Source: Onstottus_B arcticum
Lineage (GTDB): Bacteria > Acidobacteriota > Blastocatellia > UBA7656
Direction of reading: 5' to 3'
Assembly: GCA_038040485.1 (NCBI GenBank)
Contig: JBBPIE010000006.1
Coordinates: forward strand, 62,001 to 126,000
DNA length: 64,000 nucleotides
Position 1 is the first letter of the stretch; each line of letters begins with the position of its first letter. The notes under the pieces were generated by a model. It saw only the letters and a list, made by a program, of their open reading frames with translations. It had not been told where the DNA came from and ran no database searches. Below, one piece after another: positions 43,508-51,544 of the stretch. Both the position numbers and the translations under genes were made by a program.

Positions 43508-44632
43508 TCAAAAGATTTGCGGCACTACCAGCGGCGTCAGCGACCCGTGCCCTTCGCGTGTCAGCGTGAAACTCTGTTTGTATTCGCCGCGCCGGATCCG
43601 GTGCGTCACATGCTTGACGTAGTAGTTGCCGTTGTAGCTCGCGCCCACGCCTCGCACGCCTACCAATCGCCGCGACCGCAGCGCCTGTCCGTAACGCACC
43701 GCATCAATCTCTCCCGACGCGGTGACTGCGTCTGACGATTCGGTTGTTGACGATAGCGCCCGAAGCATGCCCTGGCTCATATCCAGGTTTGCGCTGTCAC
43801 GCGAAATCGAGTTCCGCAGCGCCGCGGCCGGACGCAACGCGAGCGGAGGACGCAACCCGCTGGGAGTCGGAATTGTGATCGGTGTCTTGGTTATCGGGTC
43901 GAGAATCGTGATCGTCGGCGCGACCGGCCCGAGAGCGTTGTAACTAAAATTGATCGGCGTATCCAGATTGGTCTGCGGTCCCATGTTCATCGACAGCGCG
44001 GGCTGCGGCAGACCCAACCGGTTATCCAACCCCCAGTACGCCTGGGAGGTTCCGATCAGGGGCAGCGGTTCGATGTAAAAGACAAATCCGTTGCGTTTCG
44101 CAAGCCGGCGGATGTAAGCCAGATCGGTTTCCTGTTGCGAAGGCACCCGGTTGACCTCGATCGGCACATCGAAAGTCGGAGTAACAACCGGCGCGATGTC
44201 GAACTTGGCGTAATCCTTGAGCAGCTTTCCGACTATGACCGAATCCGGTTGATTGGGATGCGTATTGCTCCTGGCGTCCAGATCGAGCCTCAGACTGATA
44301 TCTTCGCCGGTGACTACAAGTGTTGATTCGCCGGGACGGTTGCTGGGGACGACTTGATGGCTGGTGATGACTCCATCAATCAGCACCTCCGGCACGACGC
44401 TAATCAAAACCGCGATTGCGATCCGATTGGGAGGATCGAAATAGCGGTTTCGAAGCAGACCGTAATCAAGCAGCGAGTCTTTGCCCAGACTGAAAGTCAT
44501 TTGAAACCCGTCGCGTTCGGTATCGTTGTTATTCACCTCGAGACTGACGAACGACTCCATCACCTCGTAGGGAGCGGGCAGTGGCCGGTTCGCGCCGATC
44601 ATTAGTTGTAATCTCACGCCCAGATCAGGCAC
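43508..44632 (-). CDS. Hub protein, late-control-D (gpD)/gp27-like
   Basis: 374 residues. Folds like phage late control D: LEVNNNDTERDGFQMTFSL near the start, SVIVGKLLKDYAKFDI, then ETDLAYIRRLAKRNGFVFYIEP and the end NYYVKHVTHRIRRGEYKQSFTLTREG. It would form the trimeric hub joining spike and tube. Together with the separate spike gene it makes up Afp8. The LysM gene ends 1 nt before it. Confidence 0.9.
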   Translation of the reverse strand: MPDLGVRLQLMIGANRPLPAPYEVMESFVSLEVNNNDTERDGFQMTFSLGKDSLLDYGLLRNRYFDPPNRIAIAVLISVVPEVLIDGVITSHQVVPSNRPGESTLVVTGEDISLRLDLDARSNTHPNQPDSVIVGKLLKDYAKFDIAPVVTPTFDVPIEVNRVPSQQETDLAYIRRLAKRNGFVFYIEPLPLIGTSQAYWGLDNRLGLPQPALSMNMGPQTNLDTPINFSYNALGPVAPTITILDPITKTPITIPTPSGLRPPLALRPAAALRNSISRDSANLDMSQGMLRALSSTTESSDAVTASGEIDAVRYGQALRSRRLVGVRGVGASYNGNYYVKHVTHRIRRGEYKQSFTLTREGHGSLTPLVVPQIF

Positions 44633-44633
44633 G

Positions 44634-44930
44634 TCATTGACCTCCCGTCGGCATCGGAATCTTCAACCGGCGCCCGATCTCTTCGGTCAATTCATCGGGC
44701 CGCATCGCGTCGTTTACATCACAGACCTGCCAGAACTGCTCCGGATCCCCGAGGTATTTCGCCGTAACGTTGTCCAACCGGTCGCCTTCCGTGACCATAT
44801 GCTCGGCGATGATGACCGCCCCCGCCGAAGGCGGCAGAAAACGCCGGCGCAGATAAACGATCTCTCGTTGATCGGCGGTCACGTATTTCACAATCTCGAC
44901 GGAGTAGTAACGACTGGTTCGTGGAAACAT
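44634..44930 (-). CDS. LysM-domain tail adaptor (Afp7 C-part/gpX-like)
   Basis: 98 residues. The C-terminal half (HMVTEGDRLDNVTAKYLGDPEQFWQVCDVNDAMRPDELTEEIGRRLKIPMP) is LysM-like as in phage tail protein X. It sits between the CIS-tube gene and the hub. In Afp7 the tube-adaptor and LysM parts are one protein; here they are two genes. Confidence 0.85.
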   Translation of the reverse strand: MFPRTSRYYSVEIVKYVTADQREIVYLRRRFLPPSAGAVIIAEHMVTEGDRLDNVTAKYLGDPEQFWQVCDVNDAMRPDELTEEIGRRLKIPMPTGGQ

Positions 44931-44995
44931 CTTTTCACCTCAATGGTCGAACACATCGGAAGCGAGCGCGCCGCCGTGCGCCCCGCCGCTTCGCG

Positions 44996-45652
44996 CTAGA
45001 ACAGCTTCATCGAAGCGCTCAGGTTCACTGCGCTGTTGGCTATATTGGCATTGGCAAGCACCTCTTTCGCGATGTGGTGCGCCAGGAAAAGCTGGTACCC
45101 CGGGTTAGTCACCTTCAAATCGAAGTAGCTGAGCACTTGCAACGTCAGATCTACTTTCGCGCGAATCGGATTGAGCAGCGTGTCGTAAGCTTCTTCGGTG
45201 ATGCTGAGACTGGTGATCCGCACCGGCACCACCCGCGCCGGTCCCCAGAAGAACAGCGTCAGCGGAGCCTCTGGCGGAATGATCTCGAGAATGCCGGTCA
45301 GCGCCAGCGCCGTGTTGGCGATGGTCAGCGCGCTCCCGGGATAGAGCAGCATCTCGAGCGCCGCCAGCGTAGGATGAATCCCCGAAGCGACAGCCAGCGG
45401 ATCGGCCTGCTCGAGCTGATCCGTAGCATCGATTTCGACGCCGAGCGTGATGGTTTCCTTCGGCGGCCCGGTCAGCCGAAACGCTTCAGAGCGGTCGGCG
45501 TTGTCTCCACCACCGCTGGATCGAGTATCAATCCGCCGCGTGAGAGTGTCGGGGTTGTACTGAAACACGACTACGCTGGCGAGCGGCTTGAGCGGGTCGA
45601 GCCCGATGATTGCGCCTTTCAGGAGGCGGGGTGAACCGGGGAATGTGCTCAT
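44996..45652 (-). CDS. CIS_tube domain adaptor (Afp7 N-part)
   Basis: 218 residues from the ATG at 45652; a TTG at 45682 overlaps the previous stop. The N-terminal half (KGAIIGLDPLKPLASVVVFQYNPDTLTRRIDTRS...ETITLGVEIDATDQLEQ) is the eCIS tube-adaptor (CIS_tube) family. It links the tube's first ring to the hub. A long Ala/Asn-rich helix ends the protein. Confidence 0.85.
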   Translation of the reverse strand: MSTFPGSPRLLKGAIIGLDPLKPLASVVVFQYNPDTLTRRIDTRSSGGGDNADRSEAFRLTGPPKETITLGVEIDATDQLEQADPLAVASGIHPTLAALEMLLYPGSALTIANTALALTGILEIIPPEAPLTLFFWGPARVVPVRITSLSITEEAYDTLLNPIRAKVDLTLQVLSYFDLKVTNPGYQLFLAHHIAKEVLANANIANSAVNLSASMKLF

Positions 45653-45675
45653 TGCGCGCGTTCGCCTCCGTTTGT

Positions 45676-46968
45676 TCAGCAAGGGCCGTCGAAATACGGC
45701 ATATCTTGCGCAACACCTGTAGCTGGTGGAATGTCGTCGTGAAATTCGACGCCAATACCGCCACTGGCATAGTCATCTGAAATAGTCCAGTCCGCTGCAC
45801 AATTACCTGTCTCGGCGGTCTTATTTGCCTTCGCTTTCCAATACCATTGGACTACTGCTAGTGGCTCCCAGGGCGAGAGGGGCACTCCTAGCGCATCGGT
45901 CGTTTGCCACTTAAGCCACCGTGTGAATTTATCCTCGTCAGACTGATAAAAAACTCCTTCTACTGATGCGCCGGGGCTATCATAATCAATAAATTCAAAC
46001 GGGCCTGGCCGCGCGAGTCGAGTCCGTAATGGGTCTTTCTTATCTAAGGCATTGGTGATTTTCGCGCACCGAGTAACGATTTCATCCTTGCCGGTAACTG
46101 GATTTCGGCGGTTGAGTTTTAGCTCCCTGCGAGAATCCACGTGTTGAACATATCCTAACTCGCCGTAACAACCCTCCGGGACCTCGACCTTCGACCGAAA
46201 AGTGATACCCGGAGTGTCCGGCGAGCCAAAGGACAGTTCGCATCCATTCTTCCCAACTCTTATGAGGATGCTGCAACTATTCACGGCTTCCATTGATATA
46301 AACTTCGGCACACACGCCGAAGGGGCCGGGCCTTTCGTGTCCGCCTCCTGGCTTTCCGGTTGGTCCTCCTGGCGCGAAATCTGAACCGGCGTGTGAGAGG
46401 GCGGCGTCCCCGTCCTCTGATCGGCATTCAGTGCTCGGCGGGCCGCCGCCTCCGCTTCTACTTCGCTCGCGCTGTCAACGTGCGCAATTTCGAGCGAGCT
46501 GTAAGACTCTGCCGCACCTTGCTGCACGACATGGGCCAACTCGTGCGCAAGCAATTTCTGCCCCTCAACTGGATTAGGCGAATACCGCCCCGCCGCGAAG
46601 ACCATGTTCCGCCCAACAGTAAAAGCCTGCGCGTGGACTGCGCGGGCGGACTCTTCTGCCCTCGCATCGGTATGCACGCGCACGCCACTGAAGTCGTGAC
46701 CCAATCGCGGCTCCATGAATGCGCGTGTGTTCGCGTCGAGCGGCTGGCCAGGCGAGCGCAGCACTTCGTGCACAATCGGCGGCACTTCGCTCACAGCTTC
46801 ACTGCTCGACGGCTTGCGCTGTAGCGAGCCTTTCTTCTTTTCGCATTCCGAGCAACTGCCACCGGCAACCGTGTGCTGCCCGCACGAAGCGCACTTCCGT
46901 TGCAATATGCCGCCCTTCGGCACATTCGTCCCGGATGCTGTTGCTTGTACTACCACTCGATTGCTCAC
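45676..46968 (-). CDS. DUF4157 cargo/effector with Cys tag, unknown C-terminus
   Basis: 430 residues from a GTG at 46968. A Cys-rich N-terminal tag (CASCGQHTVAGGSCSEC, about 26-43) is shared with the other two DUF4157 proteins. Then DUF4157: PPIVHEVLRSPGQPLDANTRAFMEPRLGHDFSGVRVHTD and LLAHELAHVVQQG (His142 zincin motif). The C-terminal ~210 residues, with VQHVDSRRELKLNRRNPVTGKDE and a WLKWQTTDALG...VVQWYWKAKANKT region, match no family I know. DUF4157 is strongly linked to eCIS payloads; this is probably a toxin or delivered protein. Confidence 0.85.
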   Translation of the reverse strand: MSNRVVVQATASGTNVPKGGILQRKCASCGQHTVAGGSCSECEKKKGSLQRKPSSSEAVSEVPPIVHEVLRSPGQPLDANTRAFMEPRLGHDFSGVRVHTDARAEESARAVHAQAFTVGRNMVFAAGRYSPNPVEGQKLLAHELAHVVQQGAAESYSSLEIAHVDSASEVEAEAAARRALNADQRTGTPPSHTPVQISRQEDQPESQEADTKGPAPSACVPKFISMEAVNSCSILIRVGKNGCELSFGSPDTPGITFRSKVEVPEGCYGELGYVQHVDSRRELKLNRRNPVTGKDEIVTRCAKITNALDKKDPLRTRLARPGPFEFIDYDSPGASVEGVFYQSDEDKFTRWLKWQTTDALGVPLSPWEPLAVVQWYWKAKANKTAETGNCAADWTISDDYASGGIGVEFHDDIPPATGVAQDMPYFDGPC

Positions 46969-47015
46969 TGGCTATTCTTCCTCATCCGTCCCCTCCAAAT
47001 GCGGCGCGAGCCCAA

Positions 47016-49688
47016 CTAGAGCGTCAGATCCAGACTCCAACGGTTAAGCTTCCCCACGTCCTGCGCGGCAAGGTCGCGGACCCGCAATGTCCAGTTGCCC
47101 TGAATTCCCTGTCCTATCATCGGCGCCAGGGCCGGGCTGGAAACGGAGTCAAAGCTACGTATCAGATTGTCTTCGCTCCCTCCCGATTTATCATGCAGTA
47201 GAACTTGTTGGCCCGACGGAGCCACCAGTTCGACGCGCAAGTCGCCAATAAAGGTGTGCGTGATATCAACGCCGACCTTGAGACCCTGGGCAGTACCGGC
47301 TTGCCCAATGGTTATGCTGCTGCTCACGCCAGCCGGAACATTGTCAGGAATCGCCAGTCCTGGGGATGCCTCTTGATGAACAGTTTGAGTGGTTGCTTCG
47401 AGGTTCATCTCCAAACCCCAGCGCCGCAATGTGCCGACATCCGCATTTGCAAGATCAGCCACCTGCAACCGCCAATCGCCTTTGGCTTGATCGCCCAGCA
47501 GAGCTGCCAGGGCCGGAATGTCCTCACTTCGAAAAGTTGTTACGAGGTTGTCCTGGTTTCCACCGGCACGGTTGTGCAGCACGGCTGTTTTGCCTGTCGG
47601 CGAGGCAAGCGTGACTCGCAGGTCGCCAATGAACGTATGGGCAATATCGACCGCCACCGACACACGCTGGATGCGACCGTCGCTGGTGACCGAAAGAACA
47701 TTCGAAATGCCCGCTGCGTTGTTGTCCGGAATCGCCATATTCGGGCTGGCGTCAGCCTTCACAGTCGGCGCGGTAGGCGAAACTGGTTGCGGCACGTTGA
47801 AGTCAGCCACGATTCCACTGGTCGTTGCGCCATTTGAGCGTGCGTTGGGTCCCATGCCAAATTTGGCAAACGCTTTCCAAGTCCCGTTGTGCGCAGTATC
47901 AAACTCCGCCTGAGTCAGTTGGCCCGCCGCTCGCTTGCCATCAAGTGCGCGCAGGATCGCATCGCGTGCATCAAGAAAACTGGGATTGGCCGGAGTGAGT
48001 TTGAAGCCATCAACTACCAACTGCAGGCCCAACACCTTGCCGATGTTCCGGTTCATCTCCATCAGCGTGGCACACCAGATCTCGCCAATGTTGTGCTCTT
48101 CCTCAATATAACGGCCGGTTCCCAATTTGCCGAAGTGATCCGGAAAGTTGCTGTCATAAGGGAACTTGCGAAAGCCGCCCGACCTATCTACAACCCAATT
48201 GCCCACCACCGTCGAGTTGTTAATGTTGCAAGCAATGTAGTCGCTCCAGCCTTCACCCATTCCGCTGCTTTGGATCGCCTCCAAGGCCCGGTCGTTCGCC
48301 GGACCGCCCACCAGCCGATTGGACACGCCGTGGGTGAACTCGTGAAAGACCACGCCGGAATCGAAAGCGGTGTGCCGGTTCGTGGAGGACACCAGCCCCA
48401 TATTCATTACCGGATTGGAGCCGTCAGCAGGTGTGCTCATATTGGCCGTGCCAAACACCGTCCCGGAGTGCGCTCGCGCATCCACCCCGTCTGTGGCCAC
48501 CCCACCGCGCCCAAGGTTGTCTCGTTGGAAGTTGCCGTCCTGCTCCCGGAAACCGAGGAGGTAGAAAAAGTCGTGCATCACGCAGGTGTAATAAAAGATG
48601 TTGAGCACCTTTTGATCGTCGCCCGTGGCATTGGCGGGATCGAAAACCAAGGCTCCGCCTTGAATCGTCCCCGCCCCGGATGGGCCACTAACACCCAGAT
48701 GAGCAAAGGCGCTGTTCCCGGCGGTGCGATCCGTTTCCACCCAATCATCGGGAAAGACGGCGGGCAGGCCAGCGGGAAGCGGTAGACCATGATCTGCCAG
48801 GGACCTGGGGAAATCGGTAAGCTGGCGGGGATTGCCCCCGTCGATTTGAAAGACGTTTCCGCGCCCTCTCACGCTCTGCATCAGTTGCCGGCAGAAGAGA
48901 ATCTCGCCCGTCTGGGCATCTACCAGCGTGCGGTACTGTCCTTGAAACTCTGGCATCGTCAGGATTACCTCCCACGTCAGCCGCAACGCACCATCGAGCG
49001 GAAACCAAACGAGTCTGGCTTTGATTTGATCGCCGAACGGTCCTGGCTCAACGACCGTCAGCCGTTCCGGCTTTTCCGCAAACGCCGCGCTGACCTTCGG
49101 CTCCCAACCAGCCAGATCCACGCGCGCCCACTTCAGCGGCTCGCCGAACTGGTCTTTCGCCCCCGCTTCATCAGCGTCAGGTACAGACACGTGCTGAGCG
49201 GCCTTGAGCACGGCCTGCTCGACGGTCAATGCCGACGACACCGTCACTTCGTCGGAGATGGTGATGCTGCTGCCAACGGTTTCCTGAATAGCGCCGCCCG
49301 GTTCGAAACGTACCGTCTCGGCCGCCTGGAAAATGGGAATGCCCTTGTAACGCTGCTGCAAATGCACCGCCACCGAGCCGCTGCTGGTCTCCTGATAATC
49401 CGGATCGGCCTGGTACTCTTTTGGTTGGTCTGCTGCTAAACCGAGCACTCCGCTGAGACCCCGGACGTGGTCCATGGCGCGCTGGACATAGTTGCCCTCC
49501 TCTGCCGGCGCGCTTTCCGAAGCGATCAGGGCCGGGTTGCCAGTATTGGGATCGAGTCCCTCTATTCGAACTCGGTGTGCGCCCGGCAAACGATCCGAAG
49601 CGGCTGCCGCCCGTTCGTGCAATTCGGCCTCGCGGAGGGGCGTGACTCGGTTGACGCTCTGGTCTCGACGATCGATTTCTCTGCTCAT
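47016..49688 (-). CDS. M36 (fungalysin-like) metalloprotease with two P-domains
   Basis: 890 residues from the ATG at 49688 (GGAGG upstream; the longer frame lacks a ribosome site). No signal peptide and no Cys tag. A propeptide-like FTP/PepSY region (about 60-330) is followed by an M36 zinc protease with HEFTH (His449) and GEGWSDYIA. Two C-terminal proprotein-convertase-like P domains follow (about 640-765 and 770-890, each with IPDN...I/VVDITHTFIGDLRV and DNL). Its place between DUF4157 genes suggests cargo, but it could act after cell lysis or secretion. Confidence 0.88.
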   Translation of the reverse strand: MSREIDRRDQSVNRVTPLREAELHERAAAASDRLPGAHRVRIEGLDPNTGNPALIASESAPAEEGNYVQRAMDHVRGLSGVLGLAADQPKEYQADPDYQETSSGSVAVHLQQRYKGIPIFQAAETVRFEPGGAIQETVGSSITISDEVTVSSALTVEQAVLKAAQHVSVPDADEAGAKDQFGEPLKWARVDLAGWEPKVSAAFAEKPERLTVVEPGPFGDQIKARLVWFPLDGALRLTWEVILTMPEFQGQYRTLVDAQTGEILFCRQLMQSVRGRGNVFQIDGGNPRQLTDFPRSLADHGLPLPAGLPAVFPDDWVETDRTAGNSAFAHLGVSGPSGAGTIQGGALVFDPANATGDDQKVLNIFYYTCVMHDFFYLLGFREQDGNFQRDNLGRGGVATDGVDARAHSGTVFGTANMSTPADGSNPVMNMGLVSSTNRHTAFDSGVVFHEFTHGVSNRLVGGPANDRALEAIQSSGMGEGWSDYIACNINNSTVVGNWVVDRSGGFRKFPYDSNFPDHFGKLGTGRYIEEEHNIGEIWCATLMEMNRNIGKVLGLQLVVDGFKLTPANPSFLDARDAILRALDGKRAAGQLTQAEFDTAHNGTWKAFAKFGMGPNARSNGATTSGIVADFNVPQPVSPTAPTVKADASPNMAIPDNNAAGISNVLSVTSDGRIQRVSVAVDIAHTFIGDLRVTLASPTGKTAVLHNRAGGNQDNLVTTFRSEDIPALAALLGDQAKGDWRLQVADLANADVGTLRRWGLEMNLEATTQTVHQEASPGLAIPDNVPAGVSSSITIGQAGTAQGLKVGVDITHTFIGDLRVELVAPSGQQVLLHDKSGGSEDNLIRSFDSVSSPALAPMIGQGIQGNWTLRVRDLAAQDVGKLNRWSLDLTL

Positions 49689-49828
49689 AATTCCTCCGTC
49701 TGTCGGTTTCAGTTCCTTTGCTGTGTGATGCGCGTACTCTCTTAGGACAAATTGCTCTCTTTTCTCGTTCCACTCGCTCGGTGTTCCATTTGGTCGTTTG
49801 ATCCAGTGATGCGCACACACTCGCGCGG

Positions 49829-51052
49829 CTACGACATTGCTCCTTCGAGCCCGGGAACCGGCTCTTGAGTTTCTTGCGCCATGAGTTGGTCTTCGCTGCC
49901 GCGATCCAGACCCCCGGTTGCACCCGAACTTCCACTTGCAGCACATCTGCGGTCATCCTCACACTGCACGGGCGCGGCACGACCCTCGATGGTTACGTTA
50001 GTGCGCCGGCCATTTGAATACTCGTAAATTCGCTGTGCGTTCTCTTCTGCCATGCGCACACATCCATGGCCGATCGGCTGGCCCGTTACATCGTCATGCT
50101 GGTGGAGCGCGATTCCGCGGGAGGAGTAATACGGCTGGATCGGTGTCCAGTACAACCAACCTCCGTCGTGCTGTGGCTCAGGCGTACCTGTCCAGAAGTT
50201 ATTGCCGTAATACGTGCAGCATGCTCCGACTCGGCCGGGCTGATTCCACGGCGGTGCACATTGGGTCATTGGATCATTGCAACAGGCGCGGGTGCATGTG
50301 CCCGGATCGTCTCCCGGGTTGGAGTAGCCCTTGCCGGTCGAAACCGTGAAGTGGTCGCTGCCTGTCGCCGAACTCGGAGCCGTGCCCTGCCATTCCAAAT
50401 CCGCAGATTGCGGCGGAGCGAGGTGGACAGTGATCTTCTTGAGATAAGGCTCGGCGCGCCGATGTATCAAGCGGGCAGCCGCCGGAATCGTTTTCGCTGC
50501 ACCGCCAGCCATAACGGTGGCAGCGGTTGATTCGGCATTCTGCTCGGCAACCGAAGTCTCGCTTTCGATGCCGGCAACGGAGCCGCCATCGTAGCCGTCG
50601 CCTTGTTGCACGACGTGCGCCAACTCGTGCGCCATCAACCGCGAGCCTTCGCTCGAGTGGGGTTGATACTGCCCCGGCCCGAAGACCACGTCGCGTCCAA
50701 CCGTGTAAGCTAACGCATTTATGGCGCGCGCCGACTCGGCCGCCCGCTTGTTGGTATGCACGCGCACGCCACTGAAGTCGTGCCCGAAGCGCGGCTCCAT
50801 GAAGGCGCGGGTTGCTGCGTCGAGCGGCTGACCCAGCGACCTCAAGACTTCGTGGACTATCGACGGCGCTTCGCTTGCCGCTTTGCTGTTTGCTGCCTTT
50901 CGCTGTAGCGAGCCTTTCTTCTTTTCGCAGTCCGAGCATCCGCCGCCCGCAATAGTGTGCTGCCCGCACGTAGCGCACTTGCGCTGCAATATGCCGGCTA
51001 TCGATATGTCAGGCTTGCTTACCTTTGTTGCTAGCGCCTCCCGATTGCTCAT
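49829..51052 (-). CDS. DUF4157 cargo with L,D-transpeptidase (YkuD-type) domain
   Basis: 407 residues. Cys tag (CATCGQHTIAGGGCSDC, about 26-43), DUF4157 with HELAH (His142), a variable linker, then a C-terminal domain with IALHQHDDVTGQPIGHGCVRM (nucleophile Cys about 331). HGCVRM is the YkuD L,D-transpeptidase motif, though Gly replaces the usual Ser before HGC. YkuD enzymes crosslink or trim peptidoglycan, so this cargo could attack or remodel the cell wall. It is the most informative of the cargo genes. Confidence 0.82.
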   Translation of the reverse strand: MSNREALATKVSKPDISIAGILQRKCATCGQHTIAGGGCSDCEKKKGSLQRKAANSKAASEAPSIVHEVLRSLGQPLDAATRAFMEPRFGHDFSGVRVHTNKRAAESARAINALAYTVGRDVVFGPGQYQPHSSEGSRLMAHELAHVVQQGDGYDGGSVAGIESETSVAEQNAESTAATVMAGGAAKTIPAAARLIHRRAEPYLKKITVHLAPPQSADLEWQGTAPSSATGSDHFTVSTGKGYSNPGDDPGTCTRACCNDPMTQCAPPWNQPGRVGACCTYYGNNFWTGTPEPQHDGGWLYWTPIQPYYSSRGIALHQHDDVTGQPIGHGCVRMAEENAQRIYEYSNGRRTNVTIEGRAAPVQCEDDRRCAASGSSGATGGLDRGSEDQLMAQETQEPVPGLEGAMS

Positions 51053-51064
51053 CTGCTATCCTCT

Positions 51065-51496
51065 CTAACGCCGGTCGCCCTTACCGGCGCGGTATCGCTT
51101 CCCGTCAAATATGTAGCGCGTCGACATCAGGCTGCCGCGCCCGCGCCTTCCGGGCGCGGGCCCAGGTCGTACTGTCTGAAAATCACGAAACCCATTAGTT
51201 ACGCTTTCGGTCGCCACCGGATCCTCCAACCCTGCGACGGTTCCTATGTCATATCCGCAATCGCCGCGCACGAGGTAGAGGGTCCATAGCATGCTTTCCG
51301 AATGGAGGTTGAGGGCAGTCTGCGGGACCATCATCACGGGTGAGCCGTAACCGTCCAGGTCGAGACCGGCTACCGTGTGCGTCTCGACATCATACTCTGC
51401 GGACCCATTGCGGCTGGTGACGACCCCTTTCACGTAGGGGACCTCTATGCATGGCCCGGACAAAGGAGGTGGTGTTTTTTCGAGTTTCTTATTCAT
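51065..51496 (-). CDS. Hypothetical protein in the cargo block
   Basis: 143 residues. No signal peptide, no membrane segment and no recognised domain. Pro-rich N-terminus, central beta-like region (GVVTSRNGSAEYDVETHTVAGLDL), basic C-terminus (PAPGRRGRGSLMSTRYIFDGKRYR). It lies 12 nt after the transpeptidase cargo gene and could be an immunity or loading protein, but nothing shows it. Confidence 0.6.
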   Translation of the reverse strand: MNKKLEKTPPPLSGPCIEVPYVKGVVTSRNGSAEYDVETHTVAGLDLDGYGSPVMMVPQTALNLHSESMLWTLYLVRGDCGYDIGTVAGLEDPVATESVTNGFRDFQTVRPGPAPGRRGRGSLMSTRYIFDGKRYRAGKGDRR

Positions 51497-51544
51497 CTCG
51501 GCTTTTGTTTCGGCACGCCTCGGAACTGAAAATTCTCTCCCGCG

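Noticed and set aside
47889..48785. A 298-codon plus-strand frame opposite the M36 protease
   Set aside because: Antisense to conserved protease motifs; no independent support.
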